DNA of 64,000 nucleotides from Rubrolithibacter danxiaensis (lineage in GTDB: Bacteria > Bacteroidota > Bacteroidia > Sphingobacteriales > Sphingobacteriaceae): assembly GCF_047272945.1 (NCBI RefSeq), contig NZ_JBKOPS010000011.1:1-64000 (forward strand). Direction: 5' to 3'. This document shows positions 31,786-40,940 of this stretch, piece by piece; the stretch's first letter is position 1, and the number at the start of each line of letters is the position of its first letter. Both the position numbers and the translations under genes were made by a program. The notes under the pieces are model-generated. The model was not told where the DNA came from and made no database searches. It saw only the letters and a list, made by a program, of their open reading frames with translations.

Positions 31786-32847
31786 TTACACCTGTCGTGA
31801 TGAAAATTTATAAATCGTAGTGCTGTTAAAAGTTTCACCAGGGTTAAGAACGGTTGAAGGAAAATCCGGTTGATTCGGAGAATCGGGAAAATGTTGGGTT
31901 TCCAGGCAAAAAGCAGAGCGATAAGGATATGTTTTACCTCCTTTTCCATCCTGATTTTTGCCGTTTAAAAAATTCCCGGTATAAAGCTGCACTCCGGGCT
32001 GTGTAGTTTCAACTTCCATGAAAATACCAGTCTCGGGGCCATACGCCGTAGCACAAAGACCTAATGTATTTCCATGGTGTTTCAAAACAAAATTATGGTC
32101 GTAACCCTGGCCGTTTAGCAACTGTTCATCTTTGTCTCCTATAAAAGCGCCTATGGTTCTGGGCTCCCTGAAATCAAAGGGTGTTTCTGCCACCTCATGC
32201 AGTTTTCCAAGGGGTATCGAAGTTTCGTCGATAGGCGTGAAATAATCAGCATTAATCATTAAAATATGATCGAGGATAGTGTTTTCACCTTCGCCGTTCA
32301 GGTTAAAATAAGAATGATTTGTTAAATTGACCACCGTGGCTTTATCCGTTACTGCCTGATATTCTATTTGCAGTGCGTTTTCATTTGTTACAGTATAAAT
32401 TACTTTAACCTGCAAGTTTCCCGGATAACCCTCTTCTCCGTCAGTAGAAAAATAATGAAGTTCTAGTTGATCTTCCGTTACAGCTTTCACATCCCATACA
32501 CGTGCATGAAATCCTCGGCTACCTCCGTGTAATGCATTTGGGCCATTATTTATTTCCAGCTGGTATGCTTTCCCGTTCAGCTCAAATTCTCCGCGACATA
32601 TCCGGTTGGCATAGCGACCGATAAGTGCTCCAAAATAAGGATCGTCTTCTTTACGGTATCCTGCCAAAGATCCATGCCCACAAACCACATCAATCAACTT
32701 ACCATCCCTATCCGGAGCAAGAATGCTAACAATTCTGCCTCCGTAATTGGTTATGGCAACCTGCATGTTGTGTTCATTTTTTAAAATATACAGATTGGTA
32801 TTTTTTCCATCAACAGTTTGTTTAAACAGATTTTTCTCGGGGATCAT
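31786..32847 (-). CDS. galM: Galactose mutarotase (aldose 1-epimerase)
   Basis: The 353-residue enzyme interconverts alpha and beta anomers of aldohexoses. Conserved signatures are GGRIVSILAPDRDGK, GALIGRYANRI, NHSYFNLNG (catalytic His), GYDHNFVL and the catalytic Glu in LETQHFPDSPN. No signal peptide; cytoplasmic. It is about 44 bases after the HAD gene and may share a transcript with it, which fits sugar phosphate handling, and is followed by the hydrolase gene. Confidence 0.95.
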   Translation of the reverse strand: MIPEKNLFKQTVDGKNTNLYILKNEHNMQVAITNYGGRIVSILAPDRDGKLIDVVCGHGSLAGYRKEDDPYFGALIGRYANRICRGEFELNGKAYQLEINNGPNALHGGSRGFHARVWDVKAVTEDQLELHYFSTDGEEGYPGNLQVKVIYTVTNENALQIEYQAVTDKATVVNLTNHSYFNLNGEGENTILDHILMINADYFTPIDETSIPLGKLHEVAETPFDFREPRTIGAFIGDKDEQLLNGQGYDHNFVLKHHGNTLGLCATAYGPETGIFMEVETTQPGVQLYTGNFLNGKNQDGKGGKTYPYRSAFCLETQHFPDSPNQPDFPSTVLNPGETFNSTTIYKFSSRQV

Positions 32848-32891
32848 TTTTGAATAGGTTAATGTGAATGTTAATCAGGCAATGATAGCAG

Positions 32892-33554
32892 CTAAACTAT
32901 AGATTCAAGCAATTTGTGCAATCGGGGATCTGTATAATCTTCTATAAAAAATAAAACATCAGATAGTCCTTCAAATTCTTCTTCTGTATGCATTGTAGTT
33001 ATTACTACACTTTTCATTCCACCTTTTGAAGCCGACAAAACTCCTTTCGGATTATCTTCAAAAACAATGCAATGCTCCGGTTTTGCTTTTAACCCGGCGG
33101 CCGCTTTTAAAAATGTTTCAGGATCTGGTTTACTGTTCTGTACATCATCGGCACTAACTGTAACCGGAAAATATTTTCTGATTTGCAGCCCGTCAAGCAC
33201 AAAATCTATATTAAATGTAATAGCGGCAGAACCAATTGCCATGGGGATACCACACTGATATGCTTTTTCAAGAAATGAATCCAAGCCATTAATTAACTTT
33301 AAATGAGGCCTGTACAGTTCCTGGTAACGTCTTTCCTTTTCAAGTGACATTTTTTCGATTTCATCTTCGAGGAAATACCCTTCTCCAAATACCCGGTTCA
33401 GTACATCACGGTTCTTGCCATACATTTCCTGTTTTACTTGTTCTTTTGAGAGTTGTGCCCCCTTTTCTTTTACCATGATCTGATACCAGACCTCCGTGTG
33501 GAAAGTCATATCATCAATCATTGTTCCGTTTAAATCGAATATAAATGCGTTCAC
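32892..33554 (-). CDS. HAD-superfamily phosphatase/phosphomutase-like protein
   Basis: The 220-residue protein is a HAD enzyme of the beta-phosphoglucomutase-like group, with a cap of helical type. Motif I is FDLNGT (nucleophile Asp7), motif II is in AIGSAAITFN, motif III lysine in NSKPDPETF and motif IV in IVFEDNPKGV. The second Asp of the usual DxD is Asn9; the general acid is therefore missing. In classical HAD phosphatases that Asp matters, so the enzyme may be altered or use another acid. Its start overlaps lpxB by four bases. Confidence 0.85.
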   Translation of the reverse strand: MNAFIFDLNGTMIDDMTFHTEVWYQIMVKEKGAQLSKEQVKQEMYGKNRDVLNRVFGEGYFLEDEIEKMSLEKERRYQELYRPHLKLINGLDSFLEKAYQCGIPMAIGSAAITFNIDFVLDGLQIRKYFPVTVSADDVQNSKPDPETFLKAAAGLKAKPEHCIVFEDNPKGVLSASKGGMKSVVITTMHTEEEFEGLSDVLFFIEDYTDPRLHKLLESIV

Positions 33555-34666
33555 TTAGCGTTTGTCAGTTCTTGTACTATCAATTTTGCGGTTCGTTGTG
33601 AAGCCCCCGCCTCTCCCATTTTTGACGATAATTCTTTATAATTTAACAGCATGGCATTGCGGTAGCTTTTATTATTTAACAGATCATTCAATTCGGCAGT
33701 TATTGTTTCAACATTACAGTCCTGCTGAATCAATTCTTTAACTACCTCTTTATCCATTATTAAATTTACAAGTGAAATAAACCTGATCTTAATAAGAAGC
33801 CGGGCAATACCGATGGTTATCGGATTCCCTTTATATAAAACTACTTCAGGCACATGTAATAACGCAGTTTCGAGTGTGGCAGTACCAGAGGTTACCAATG
33901 CGGCCTCCGAATTAATAAGCAGATCGTAAGTTGAATTAAAAAGCACTTTGATTGAACGGCCTCCGGTAAATTGCTTATAATACTCTTCGTTAAAGCTTGG
34001 AGCGCCGGCAATTACAAATTCATAATCAGGAAAACGATCGGCAACCTGAAGCATGTCGGGCAGTATTTTAATAATTTCCTGTTTCCTGCTACCCGGCAAC
34101 AATGCAACAAGAGGTTTTTCCTCCAAATGATGATTTGCTTTAAAATCCGCCTCCGGCTGATGTTCCTTAATAGCATCCAGCAGTGGATTACCTACATAAT
34201 CAACTTCCATTCCCCACGACCTATAAAAATCCACTTCGAAAGGAAGTATGCAGAAAAGCTTATCAACAACTTTCTTTATTTTAAGCACACGTTTCTGGTT
34301 CCAGGCCCATACTTTCGGTGATATATAATAGAAAACCTTTATGCCGTGCTGTTTGGCAAATTCAGCAATCTTAAGATTAAAACCGGGAAAATCTATCAGA
34401 ATAAGCGCATCGGGATTATAAGATAAAATATCAGCTTTGGTTTGACTAAGATTCTTTAAGATAGACTTCAGGTTAAACAACACCTCTACAAAACCCATAA
34501 AGGCCATTTCTGAATAATGTTTAACCAGATCACCTCCATGCGACAGCATTAAATCTCCGCCCAGAAAACGGAATGTTGCTTCCTGATCTTCTGCCTTTAA
34601 TGCTTTCATCAGGTTGGCCCCGTGAAGATCACCGGATGCTTCGCCTGCAATTAAATAGTACCTCAT
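33551..34666 (-). CDS. lpxB: Lipid-A-disaccharide synthase
   Basis: The 371-residue GT19 enzyme joins UDP-2,3-diacylglucosamine to lipid X. Seen are the N-terminal YYLIAGEASGDLHGANLM, IDFPGFNLKIAEFAK, VFYYISPKVWAWNQKR and LLPGSRKQEI, and the SGTATLE motif. It acts at the inner membrane. Stop and start overlaps of four bases link it to the HAD gene downstream and the 86-residue membrane protein gene upstream, so surE, the small gene, lpxB and the HAD gene form one transcript. Confidence 0.96.
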   Translation of the reverse strand: MRYYLIAGEASGDLHGANLMKALKAEDQEATFRFLGGDLMLSHGGDLVKHYSEMAFMGFVEVLFNLKSILKNLSQTKADILSYNPDALILIDFPGFNLKIAEFAKQHGIKVFYYISPKVWAWNQKRVLKIKKVVDKLFCILPFEVDFYRSWGMEVDYVGNPLLDAIKEHQPEADFKANHHLEEKPLVALLPGSRKQEIIKILPDMLQVADRFPDYEFVIAGAPSFNEEYYKQFTGGRSIKVLFNSTYDLLINSEAALVTSGTATLETALLHVPEVVLYKGNPITIGIARLLIKIRFISLVNLIMDKEVVKELIQQDCNVETITAELNDLLNNKSYRNAMLLNYKELSSKMGEAGASQRTAKLIVQELTNAK

Positions 34667-34923
34667 TTATGCATTTTATAATAGAAAAAGATAAATGCAC
34701 ATACAAAAGTAGATGCTACAATTCCTTTTGCTGTTTTCTCCTTATAGCCACGAACAAAAAAACGCAGCAGCAATAAATTGAGCGCAATACAACCAATATA
34801 GAGCAAGTCATCTTTTTGAAGAACGCGGATGTTCTTCTTGAGTACTTCAACAATAAAAAAAGCAATTCCGGGGAATATCAGCCCCAGAATTAAGCCATAC
34901 CAAACGTTATCACGCTTTAACAT
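34663..34923 (-). CDS. Small membrane protein between surE and lpxB
   Basis: The 86-residue protein has three membrane segments (about 9-27, 40-56 and 69-81) and a basic loop (KKNIRVLQKDD). It is not a named family that I know, but the position between surE and lpxB recurs in Bacteroidota as far as I recall. Start and stop overlaps (14 bases with surE, four with lpxB) make translational coupling probable. It could have a role in lipid A supply; that is inference. Confidence 0.75.
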   Translation of the reverse strand: MLKRDNVWYGLILGLIFPGIAFFIVEVLKKNIRVLQKDDLLYIGCIALNLLLLRFFVRGYKEKTAKGIVASTFVCAFIFFYYKMHK

Positions 34924-35689
34924 CCAGATTCCAGTTATTTAATTGTTGCATGGCATAATGAGCAGTCATATCAAATTGCACGGGAACAAGTGAGACATAA
35001 TGATTTCTCAACGCCCAGACATCTGTATCCTCGCCGTGATCATTTAATTGAAAAACACCCGTAAGCCAATAGTAGCTGCGGTTATTTGGATCTACCCGCT
35101 CATCAAATTCTTCTGCGTATTTTGCGTTTGCCTGCCTGCAAATTTTAATTCCTTTAATTTGAGGGACATTCGGAAAGTTTACGTTAAGAAGCGTACCGGC
35201 GCTGATTCCATTTTCAAGAACCTGCTTTGCTATTGTTTTAACAAAAGGAAGGCATTTTGAAAAATCAGCGTCGTATGAAAAATCATCATAAGAAAACCCG
35301 ATAGAAGGAATGCCTTCTATGGCTCCTTCTACAGCTGCCGACATCGTTCCTGAATAAATGATATTAATGGAATGGTTGAGGCCGTGATTAATTCCGGAAA
35401 CGCAGAGATCAGGCTTTTTACCTTTAAATATTTTGTTAACGGCCAGTTTTACACAATCCACAGGAGTGCCCGAACTTTTATACATCTCTACATCGGGATA
35501 CAAGTCCACCTTATCTAAACGCAATGGTTTTGCAATGGTAATGGCGTGCCCCATCCCCGATTGCGGCCCATCCGGGGCCACTACTACTACATTTCCAAGT
35601 TCTTTCATCACTCCGATCAATGCCCGTATTCCGGGAGCATCAATCCCATCGTCATTAACTACAAGAATAACAGGTTTCTCTTTCTTCAT
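34910..35689 (-). CDS. surE: 5'/3'-nucleotidase SurE
   Basis: The 259-residue nucleotidase has the metal-site signature ILVVNDDGIDAPGIRAL (residues 7-22), VVVVAPDGPQSGMGHAIT, SGTPVDCVKLA and VSGINHGLNHSINIIYSGTMSAA. It hydrolyses nucleoside monophosphates with divalent metal. The position as first gene of surE-membrane protein-lpxB-HAD gives the presumed promoter just upstream (about 35700-35760), where TATTTTCG (minus strand) is one base from the -7 consensus. Confidence 0.96.
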   Translation of the reverse strand: MKKEKPVILVVNDDGIDAPGIRALIGVMKELGNVVVVAPDGPQSGMGHAITIAKPLRLDKVDLYPDVEMYKSSGTPVDCVKLAVNKIFKGKKPDLCVSGINHGLNHSINIIYSGTMSAAVEGAIEGIPSIGFSYDDFSYDADFSKCLPFVKTIAKQVLENGISAGTLLNVNFPNVPQIKGIKICRQANAKYAEEFDERVDPNNRSYYWLTGVFQLNDHGEDTDVWALRNHYVSLVPVQFDMTAHYAMQQLNNWNLDVKA

Positions 35690-35804
35690 CCGAAATAATT
35701 CTTCTTTTCCTTTTAGGGCGAAAATACGAAAAGAATGTGGGAAGGATTAATTGCATTTTTTTTAAAAACTGAAAATGTGTCTTAATGCTGCGTCTAGATT
35801 GCTT

Positions 35805-38072
35805 TTAGTTTTTCGAGAGCGAAAAAGGTTTATCTTCCTTACTTATTCCTCTCTGAAGGTTTGGCTTATCTCCCATTTCAAAACGCAACATGCCTCCGTT
35901 CACTATATCTGAATAGCGGATATAATTACGGGAATAACTTTTCCCGTTAAGTCGGGCAGACTGGATATAGACATTTTCTTTCGAATTATTATTTGCCTCG
36001 ACGACGAATTTTTTACCATCTTCCATTGTAATTGTTACTTTTTTGAATACGGGACTTCCAATTACGTATTCATCAGTTCCGGGGCAAACACTGTAAAAAC
36101 CTAAAGCACTTAATACATACCAGGAAGAAGTTTGTCCCTGATCTTCATCGCCCGGATACCCATTTTCAGTGGAACTATAAAGCTTTGCCATTACATTACG
36201 TACATGGCTTTGTGCTTTCCAGGGCTCACCAGCATAATTATAAAGATAAATCATGTGCTGAATAGGTTGGTTACCATGCGCATATTGACCCATGTTTGCC
36301 ATTACCATCTCGGTCATTTCATGAATAGGCCCTCCATAAGTACCTGGCTTATATACATTGGGTTGAGAAAATACTGAATCCAGTTTTCCTGTAAAGTTCT
36401 TCTCACCTCCCATCAGGTTAATTAATCCTTGTATGTCATGAAATACCGACCATTGCCAGTGCCATGCGTTTCCTTCTGTAAAAGGCCCACCCCATTCAAC
36501 AGGGTCAAAATTTGCAGACCATTCTCCATTTTTATTTTTACCACGCATAAACCTGCTCGACGAATCATATACATTTTTGTAATTGAACATTTGCCGGGCA
36601 AATATTTGTTCGTAGTATGGATTATTTGTTTTCTTTGCCAACTGATAGCCGCAAAAATCGTCATAAGCATATTCCAAAGTCTTTGCGGTTGCTTCCCTGT
36701 ATTCAGGATAAGGAACGTAACCAAGGGTAAAATATTCTTTCCATCCGTCCCGGCCATTGGCAGGCCCCCAAGGGCCTTTATTAGTAGCTTCATGAAGATA
36801 AGCCTTCAACGCCTGCTGCGGATCAAATGTACGGATACCTTTTACCCAGGCATCAGCCAGTAAAGAAATAGCATGGTTTCCGATCATACTGCCTCCTTCT
36901 CCGGGAAAGGACCATGCCGGCAACCACCCGCACTGTTCCTGCGCTGCCAGTAAAGCCTGCATGTATCGGCCATGCATAGTAGGGTAGAGAATTGTATTTA
37001 ATGGAAACTGCGCCCGAAAAGTATCCCAGAAACCGGTATCTGTAAACATGTAACCCTTATGTATTTGCCCGTCATAGGGACTAAAATAATAGGGATTCCC
37101 GTTTTCATCATATTCAAAAAACTGGCGTGAGAATAAGCTTGCCCGGAAGAAACAGGAGTAGAAAGTAGCTTTTTCTTCTTCAGTTCCTCCCTCTGCGAGT
37201 ATTCTGCCTAAATGCTTGTTCCATATTTTTGCAGCCGCTGCTTTGGTATCTTCCAGGGATTTAAAACTTCCTAATTCCTGTTTGAGCGTTAATTCGGCCT
37301 GTTGGGGGCTTATATAAGAAGAAGCAATTTTAGCCTGAACCTTCTCTCCGTCTTTAAATTGAATATAAGCTCCTTTGCCCATTCCTTCATCAGTCAGTTT
37401 ACCTTTTAAAACTTCATTATTCCGGTTATTCCATGTCCCAAAGGATACAAAGGGCTTATCAAAAACAATGACAAAATAATTTTTAAAATTTGGTTTTAAA
37501 CCTCTTCCATTATGAACATACCCAATAATCTTTCTTTCGGAAGGGATGATTTTTACCATACTCATATTCGTATATCCATCCAACACCAAATAACTTCGAG
37601 AACGGGGAAATGAAAAACGGAGATGGGCTCCTCTCTCGGTAGGCGACATTTCTGTCGTAATATTATTATCCAGCTTTACCCTATAATAATTCGGCTTGGC
37701 AATCTCATTGCTATGGCTGAATTTTGCTGCTCTTTCATACTGGTCGACCGCCAGTTTTCCTGTTACGGGCATTAGGGAAAATACAGCATAATCATTTGTC
37801 CACGAACTGCACTGATGCGCCTGCTGAAAACCCCGGATAGAATCCCTCTGATACTGGTATTTCCAGCCATCGCCATTCTTTCCTGTCTGCGGTGTCCATG
37901 TATGCATACCAAATGGCAAAGCAGTAGTTGGATAAGTATTCCCCCTGGTTAGTTCAAACTTTGAATTTGTTCCCTGCAGCGTGTTCACATATTTCACAAG
38001 GTCTATAGGATCTGCAATCAGACAATTGAAAGAAGACAATAACAGAAGGGTAATGCTAATTTTTAATTTCAT
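35805..38072 (-). CDS. GH92 alpha-mannosidase, secreted
   Basis: With the ATG at 38072 the 755-residue protein begins with a signal peptide (ISITLLLLSSFNCLIA). GH92 marks: FELTRGNTYPTTALPFG, GFQQAHQCSSWTNDYAVFSLMPVTG, DTGFWDTFRAQFPL, EGNAWHWQWSVFHD, and the base region YPGDEDQGQTSSWYVLSALGFY. The calcium-dependent inverting enzymes trim alpha-mannosides of glycoproteins or fungal glycans. An upstream extension of 46 codons is open but hydrophilic and basic. No SusCD pair adjoins it, unlike typical polysaccharide utilisation loci. Confidence 0.93.
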   Translation of the reverse strand: MKLKISITLLLLSSFNCLIADPIDLVKYVNTLQGTNSKFELTRGNTYPTTALPFGMHTWTPQTGKNGDGWKYQYQRDSIRGFQQAHQCSSWTNDYAVFSLMPVTGKLAVDQYERAAKFSHSNEIAKPNYYRVKLDNNITTEMSPTERGAHLRFSFPRSRSYLVLDGYTNMSMVKIIPSERKIIGYVHNGRGLKPNFKNYFVIVFDKPFVSFGTWNNRNNEVLKGKLTDEGMGKGAYIQFKDGEKVQAKIASSYISPQQAELTLKQELGSFKSLEDTKAAAAKIWNKHLGRILAEGGTEEEKATFYSCFFRASLFSRQFFEYDENGNPYYFSPYDGQIHKGYMFTDTGFWDTFRAQFPLNTILYPTMHGRYMQALLAAQEQCGWLPAWSFPGEGGSMIGNHAISLLADAWVKGIRTFDPQQALKAYLHEATNKGPWGPANGRDGWKEYFTLGYVPYPEYREATAKTLEYAYDDFCGYQLAKKTNNPYYEQIFARQMFNYKNVYDSSSRFMRGKNKNGEWSANFDPVEWGGPFTEGNAWHWQWSVFHDIQGLINLMGGEKNFTGKLDSVFSQPNVYKPGTYGGPIHEMTEMVMANMGQYAHGNQPIQHMIYLYNYAGEPWKAQSHVRNVMAKLYSSTENGYPGDEDQGQTSSWYVLSALGFYSVCPGTDEYVIGSPVFKKVTITMEDGKKFVVEANNNSKENVYIQSARLNGKSYSRNYIRYSDIVNGGMLRFEMGDKPNLQRGISKEDKPFSLSKN

Positions 38073-38276
38073 TGTATATTTAAAGGTTAGCGATTTTAAA
38101 TAACGCAAATTTCCTGCGGCTTTAACACGTTTTTCTAATCTTCTTAAAACGTGATTTATCTTCCATACGTATTTATTATTTGCTTTCCAAGAAAGAAAAT
38201 AAGACTTCATAGTTTAATTCTTATTCATCGAGGAATCAGACAATGATCAAAAAAATCTTCGGTGCTTTTAAATTAA

Positions 38277-38304
38277 GATGGCGGAGAGCGGGATTTAGAA
38301 CTAC
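38277..38304 (-). other. tRNA-Ser-like 3' end remnant
   Basis: Read on the minus strand, GTTCTAAATCCCGCTCTCCGCCA looks like a T-loop, acceptor stem and CCA of a tRNA with CTCTCC acceptor (serine-type), but there is no 5' partner, the T-stem does not pair and the T-loop has one extra base. It could be an attachment-site duplicate left by an integrative element, or chance. The rest of the 357-base gap (38073-38429) holds only this and the hairpin at 38349-38386. Confidence 0.3.
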
Positions 38305-38348
38305 TTCTGAACTTCTGCGTACTGAAAATTGAAGGAATTGTATCAAAA

Positions 38349-38386
38349 AAAACAAGGATAAATCATTACTAATTTATCCTTGTTTT
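38349..38386. terminator. Hairpin terminator downstream of GH92 promoter region and upstream of CsbD region
   Basis: AAAACAAGGATAAAT and ATTTATCCTTGTTTT pair perfectly (15 bases) around CATTACTA. Flanking A-run and TTTT permit termination on either strand. It separates the CsbD gene region from the GH92 gene region, but the CsbD gene itself is transcribed away from it. Confidence 0.75.
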
Positions 38387-38429
38387 AAAACGAGATTGTT
38401 GCTTAAAAAACTTGTTTGCAATGTAGGAA

Positions 38430-38615
38430 TTACAAGCTTCTGAGCCAGTCGATTACCTGCTCTCTTGTTTTTCCGGTTTTAGTTTGCAGGCGTCCGTAAA
38501 GCTCTTCATCCTGACCTTCTTCGTATTTAAGATCATCGTCTGTAAGATCGGCATACGCTTGTTTTACTTTTCCCTTCAACTCGTTCCAGTTACCTTTTAA
38601 TTCCAGTTTGTCCAT
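38430..38615 (-). CDS. CsbD family stress protein
   Basis: The 61-residue hydrophilic protein begins [21 protein letters not shown], the CsbD family signature, then [31 protein letters not shown]. CsbD proteins are strongly induced by general stress and their role is unknown. It is a lone gene with an A-rich purine leader (AATAAGAATAG) on the minus strand. It lies between acs and the GH92 region. Confidence 0.9.
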   Translation of the reverse strand: MDKLELKGNWNELKGKVKQAYADLTDDDLKYEEGQDEELYGRLQTKTGKTREQVIDWLRSL

Positions 38616-38678
38616 AATAATAAGAATAGATGTGTTATTACAACAACAGGAACTGCCGGAAGTTTTATCAGGAGTTGA

Positions 38679-40586
38679 CTAAAGAGCTCCCGATTTTATA
38701 TCTTCCACCACGGCAGGATCAAGCAGAGTTGAAGTATCACCCAGATTAGCAGTATCGCCTTCAGCTATTTTCCGCAAAATCCTTCGCATAATTTTTCCTG
38801 ACCGCGTTTTTGGCAAACCCTCAACAAACTGTATTTTATCAGGTTTGGCAATAGCTCCTATTAAACGTGTTACTGTTTGAAGAATATTCTTCCGGGTCAG
38901 TTCTGCATCTGCAGAAGCCTGGTTTAATATAACATAAGCGTAAATTCCCTGCCCTTTAATATCGTGCGGATAACCAACCACGGCGCTTTCAATTACATCG
39001 GAATGCATGTTAATGGCATTTTCAACTTCAGCAGTTCCAATACGGTGCCCAGAAACATTTAACACATCGTCTACACGTCCGGTTATACGGTAATACCCGT
39101 CTTCATCCCGCAAGCAGCCATCGCCTGTGAAATACAGATTTTCGTAGGTTGCAAAGTACGCCTGTCTGCAGCGTTCATGATCTCCGTAAGTAGTTCGTAT
39201 CATTCCCGGCCACGGAAATTTTATACATAAGTTTCCGCTTACTCCGTTACCTTCAATTTCTTTTCCATTCTCATCCACCAGTACCGGTTGTATTCCCGGC
39301 AGAGGCAACGTTGCGTATCCGGGTTTAGTAGGTGTTACTCCGGCAATCGGCGAAATCATAATGCCTCCCGTTTCTGTTTGCCACCAGGTATCTACAATAG
39401 GGCAGTTTTTCTTACCTATCTTTTCATCAAACCAATGCCATGCCTCTTCGTTTATAGGCTCTCCTACAGACCCGAGTTTATTTAAAGAGGAAAGGTCTTT
39501 CCCTTCCAGAGGCGCCTCGCCAAATCCCATTAACGAACGTATAGCGGTGGGAGCAGTATATAAAATATTAACCTTGTATTTATCCACAATATCCCAAAAC
39601 CGGCCGGCTGTAGGCCATGTAGGAACACCTTCAAACATCAGGCTGGTTGCTCCCTGTGATAGGGGACCGTAAACGATATAGGTATGCCCAGTTATCCAAC
39701 CGATATCTGCAGTACAGAAATAAATTTCTTCGGGCTGATATCGGAAAACGTTTGCAAAAGTATAGCCGGAATACACCATATACCCGCCGCAGGTATGCAC
39801 AACTCCTTTTGGTTTTCCTGTCGAACCGGAGGTATATAAAACAAACAGCATATCCTCGGCGTCCATTTCCTCTACAGGACATTCAGGGTTTCCTTGTGTT
39901 TCTACTTTCTTAATTTCATCTTCCCACCATACATCTCTTCCCTTGATCATGGATACCGGAGTACGGCTTCGGGTAAGAACAATTACACGTTTTACGCTGG
40001 GGCATTGCACCAAAGCGTCATCGATAACTTCCTTTAGGGGAATATTTTTCGTACCACGAAAACCTCCATCAGCGGTGATTACTAAGGCACATTGCGCATC
40101 CTTAATCCGATCGGCGATGGACTGCGCCGAAAAACCACCAAACACCACTGAATGTATTGCCCCTATACGTGCTGTTGCAAGCACTGCTATTGCCAGTTCG
40201 GGTACCATTGGCATATAAATACATACCCGGTCGCCTTTTTTCACGCCGTTATTCTTTAAAACATTGGCAAACTGACAAACTTTATCATGCAGCTGTTTAT
40301 AAGTTAGAACACGGTGATGTTCCTCGGGATCGTTAGGTTCCCAGACAATCGCAGGTTTGTCAGCCAGATTTTCCAGATGGCGATCCAGGCAATTCTCCGT
40401 TATATTTAGTTTGGCTCCTGAAAACCACTTTATATCCGGCTCTTTAAAGTTCCAATCCAAAACTTTGTCCCACTTTTTTCTCCAGTTAAAAGTTTCTGCA
40501 ATTTCAGACCAGAATTTCTCCGGTTCCGCCACACTAAAATCATATGCCCTTTTATACTCTTCAAATGAAGTAACCTGTAGATTCAT
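38679..40586 (-). CDS. acs: Acetyl-CoA synthetase
   Basis: The 635-residue enzyme activates acetate with ATP and CoA. It has the N-terminal ACS domain, the adenylation motif YTSGSTGKPKG, WWQTETGG, YFTGDGCLRDEDGYYRITGRVDDV and the C-terminal acetylatable lysine in TRSGKIMRRILRK. Length is typical. The gene is preceded (minus strand) by a run of CTAA repeats at 40594-40613 and then by the DUF6814 and transporter genes 106 bases upstream on the same strand. Confidence 0.96.
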   Translation of the reverse strand: MNLQVTSFEEYKRAYDFSVAEPEKFWSEIAETFNWRKKWDKVLDWNFKEPDIKWFSGAKLNITENCLDRHLENLADKPAIVWEPNDPEEHHRVLTYKQLHDKVCQFANVLKNNGVKKGDRVCIYMPMVPELAIAVLATARIGAIHSVVFGGFSAQSIADRIKDAQCALVITADGGFRGTKNIPLKEVIDDALVQCPSVKRVIVLTRSRTPVSMIKGRDVWWEDEIKKVETQGNPECPVEEMDAEDMLFVLYTSGSTGKPKGVVHTCGGYMVYSGYTFANVFRYQPEEIYFCTADIGWITGHTYIVYGPLSQGATSLMFEGVPTWPTAGRFWDIVDKYKVNILYTAPTAIRSLMGFGEAPLEGKDLSSLNKLGSVGEPINEEAWHWFDEKIGKKNCPIVDTWWQTETGGIMISPIAGVTPTKPGYATLPLPGIQPVLVDENGKEIEGNGVSGNLCIKFPWPGMIRTTYGDHERCRQAYFATYENLYFTGDGCLRDEDGYYRITGRVDDVLNVSGHRIGTAEVENAINMHSDVIESAVVGYPHDIKGQGIYAYVILNQASADAELTRKNILQTVTRLIGAIAKPDKIQFVEGLPKTRSGKIMRRILRKIAEGDTANLGDTSTLLDPAVVEDIKSGAL

Positions 40587-40593
40587 CTTATAT

Positions 40594-40613
40594 GTTAGTT
40601 AGTTAGTTAGTTT
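40594..40613. repeat. Tetranucleotide (GTTA)n repeat before acs
   Basis: Nearly five tandem copies of GTTA (GTTAGTTAGTTAGTTAGTTT) lie 8-27 bases upstream of the acs start codon (minus-strand view CTAA). Slippage here could change leader or promoter spacing, where a TTTG lies further upstream on the minus strand. Confidence 0.6.
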
Positions 40614-40691
40614 AATATGTTAACAAATTGATTATCAGCTATAGGTATTAACACTTATTAACCTTCATAGCTTTTATATTTTTTCATTCTT

Positions 40692-40928
40692 TCACCTTGT
40701 GCCACTTTCAAGGCTATTGTATTCGCCCTTAAAAGAGTAATAGCCAAAAAGAATAAATCCCACTACAATCGGAATAAAAATAGCAACAATGACAATCCAG
40801 AAAACATAATCTTCTGAAGAAGCATTTGCAGTACTTAGTGCAGTTATAGCTTTGAAAGGAAGGAATACTCCCAATCCTGCTCCGGCCAGCATCCAGATAA
40901 GACCCAAAATTTTTTTTATCGAATCCAT
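40692..40928 (-). CDS. DUF6814-type small membrane protein beside MFS transporter
   Basis: The 78-residue protein has two membrane segments (about 8-29 and 42-65) and starts MDSIKKILGLIWMLAGAG; YFLLFGYYSFKGEY-like wording near the C-terminus is typical of the small proteins annotated DUF6814. It lies 12 bases downstream of the MFS transporter gene in the same direction. It is probably a subunit or partner of that transporter, similar to small membrane proteins that go with solute symporters; this is inference. Confidence 0.75.
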   Translation of the reverse strand: MDSIKKILGLIWMLAGAGLGVFLPFKAITALSTANASSEDYVFWIVIVAIFIPIVVGFILFGYYSFKGEYNSLESGTR

Positions 40929-40940
40929 ATTATAATAACC

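Noticed and set aside
36422..36863. Open frames on both strands within the GH92 gene
   Set aside because: Shadows of the mannosidase; the third-position pattern follows the GH92 frame.
38277..38304. A functional tRNA gene
   Set aside because: Only the 3' end is present; no D-arm, anticodon arm or 5' acceptor strand can be paired.
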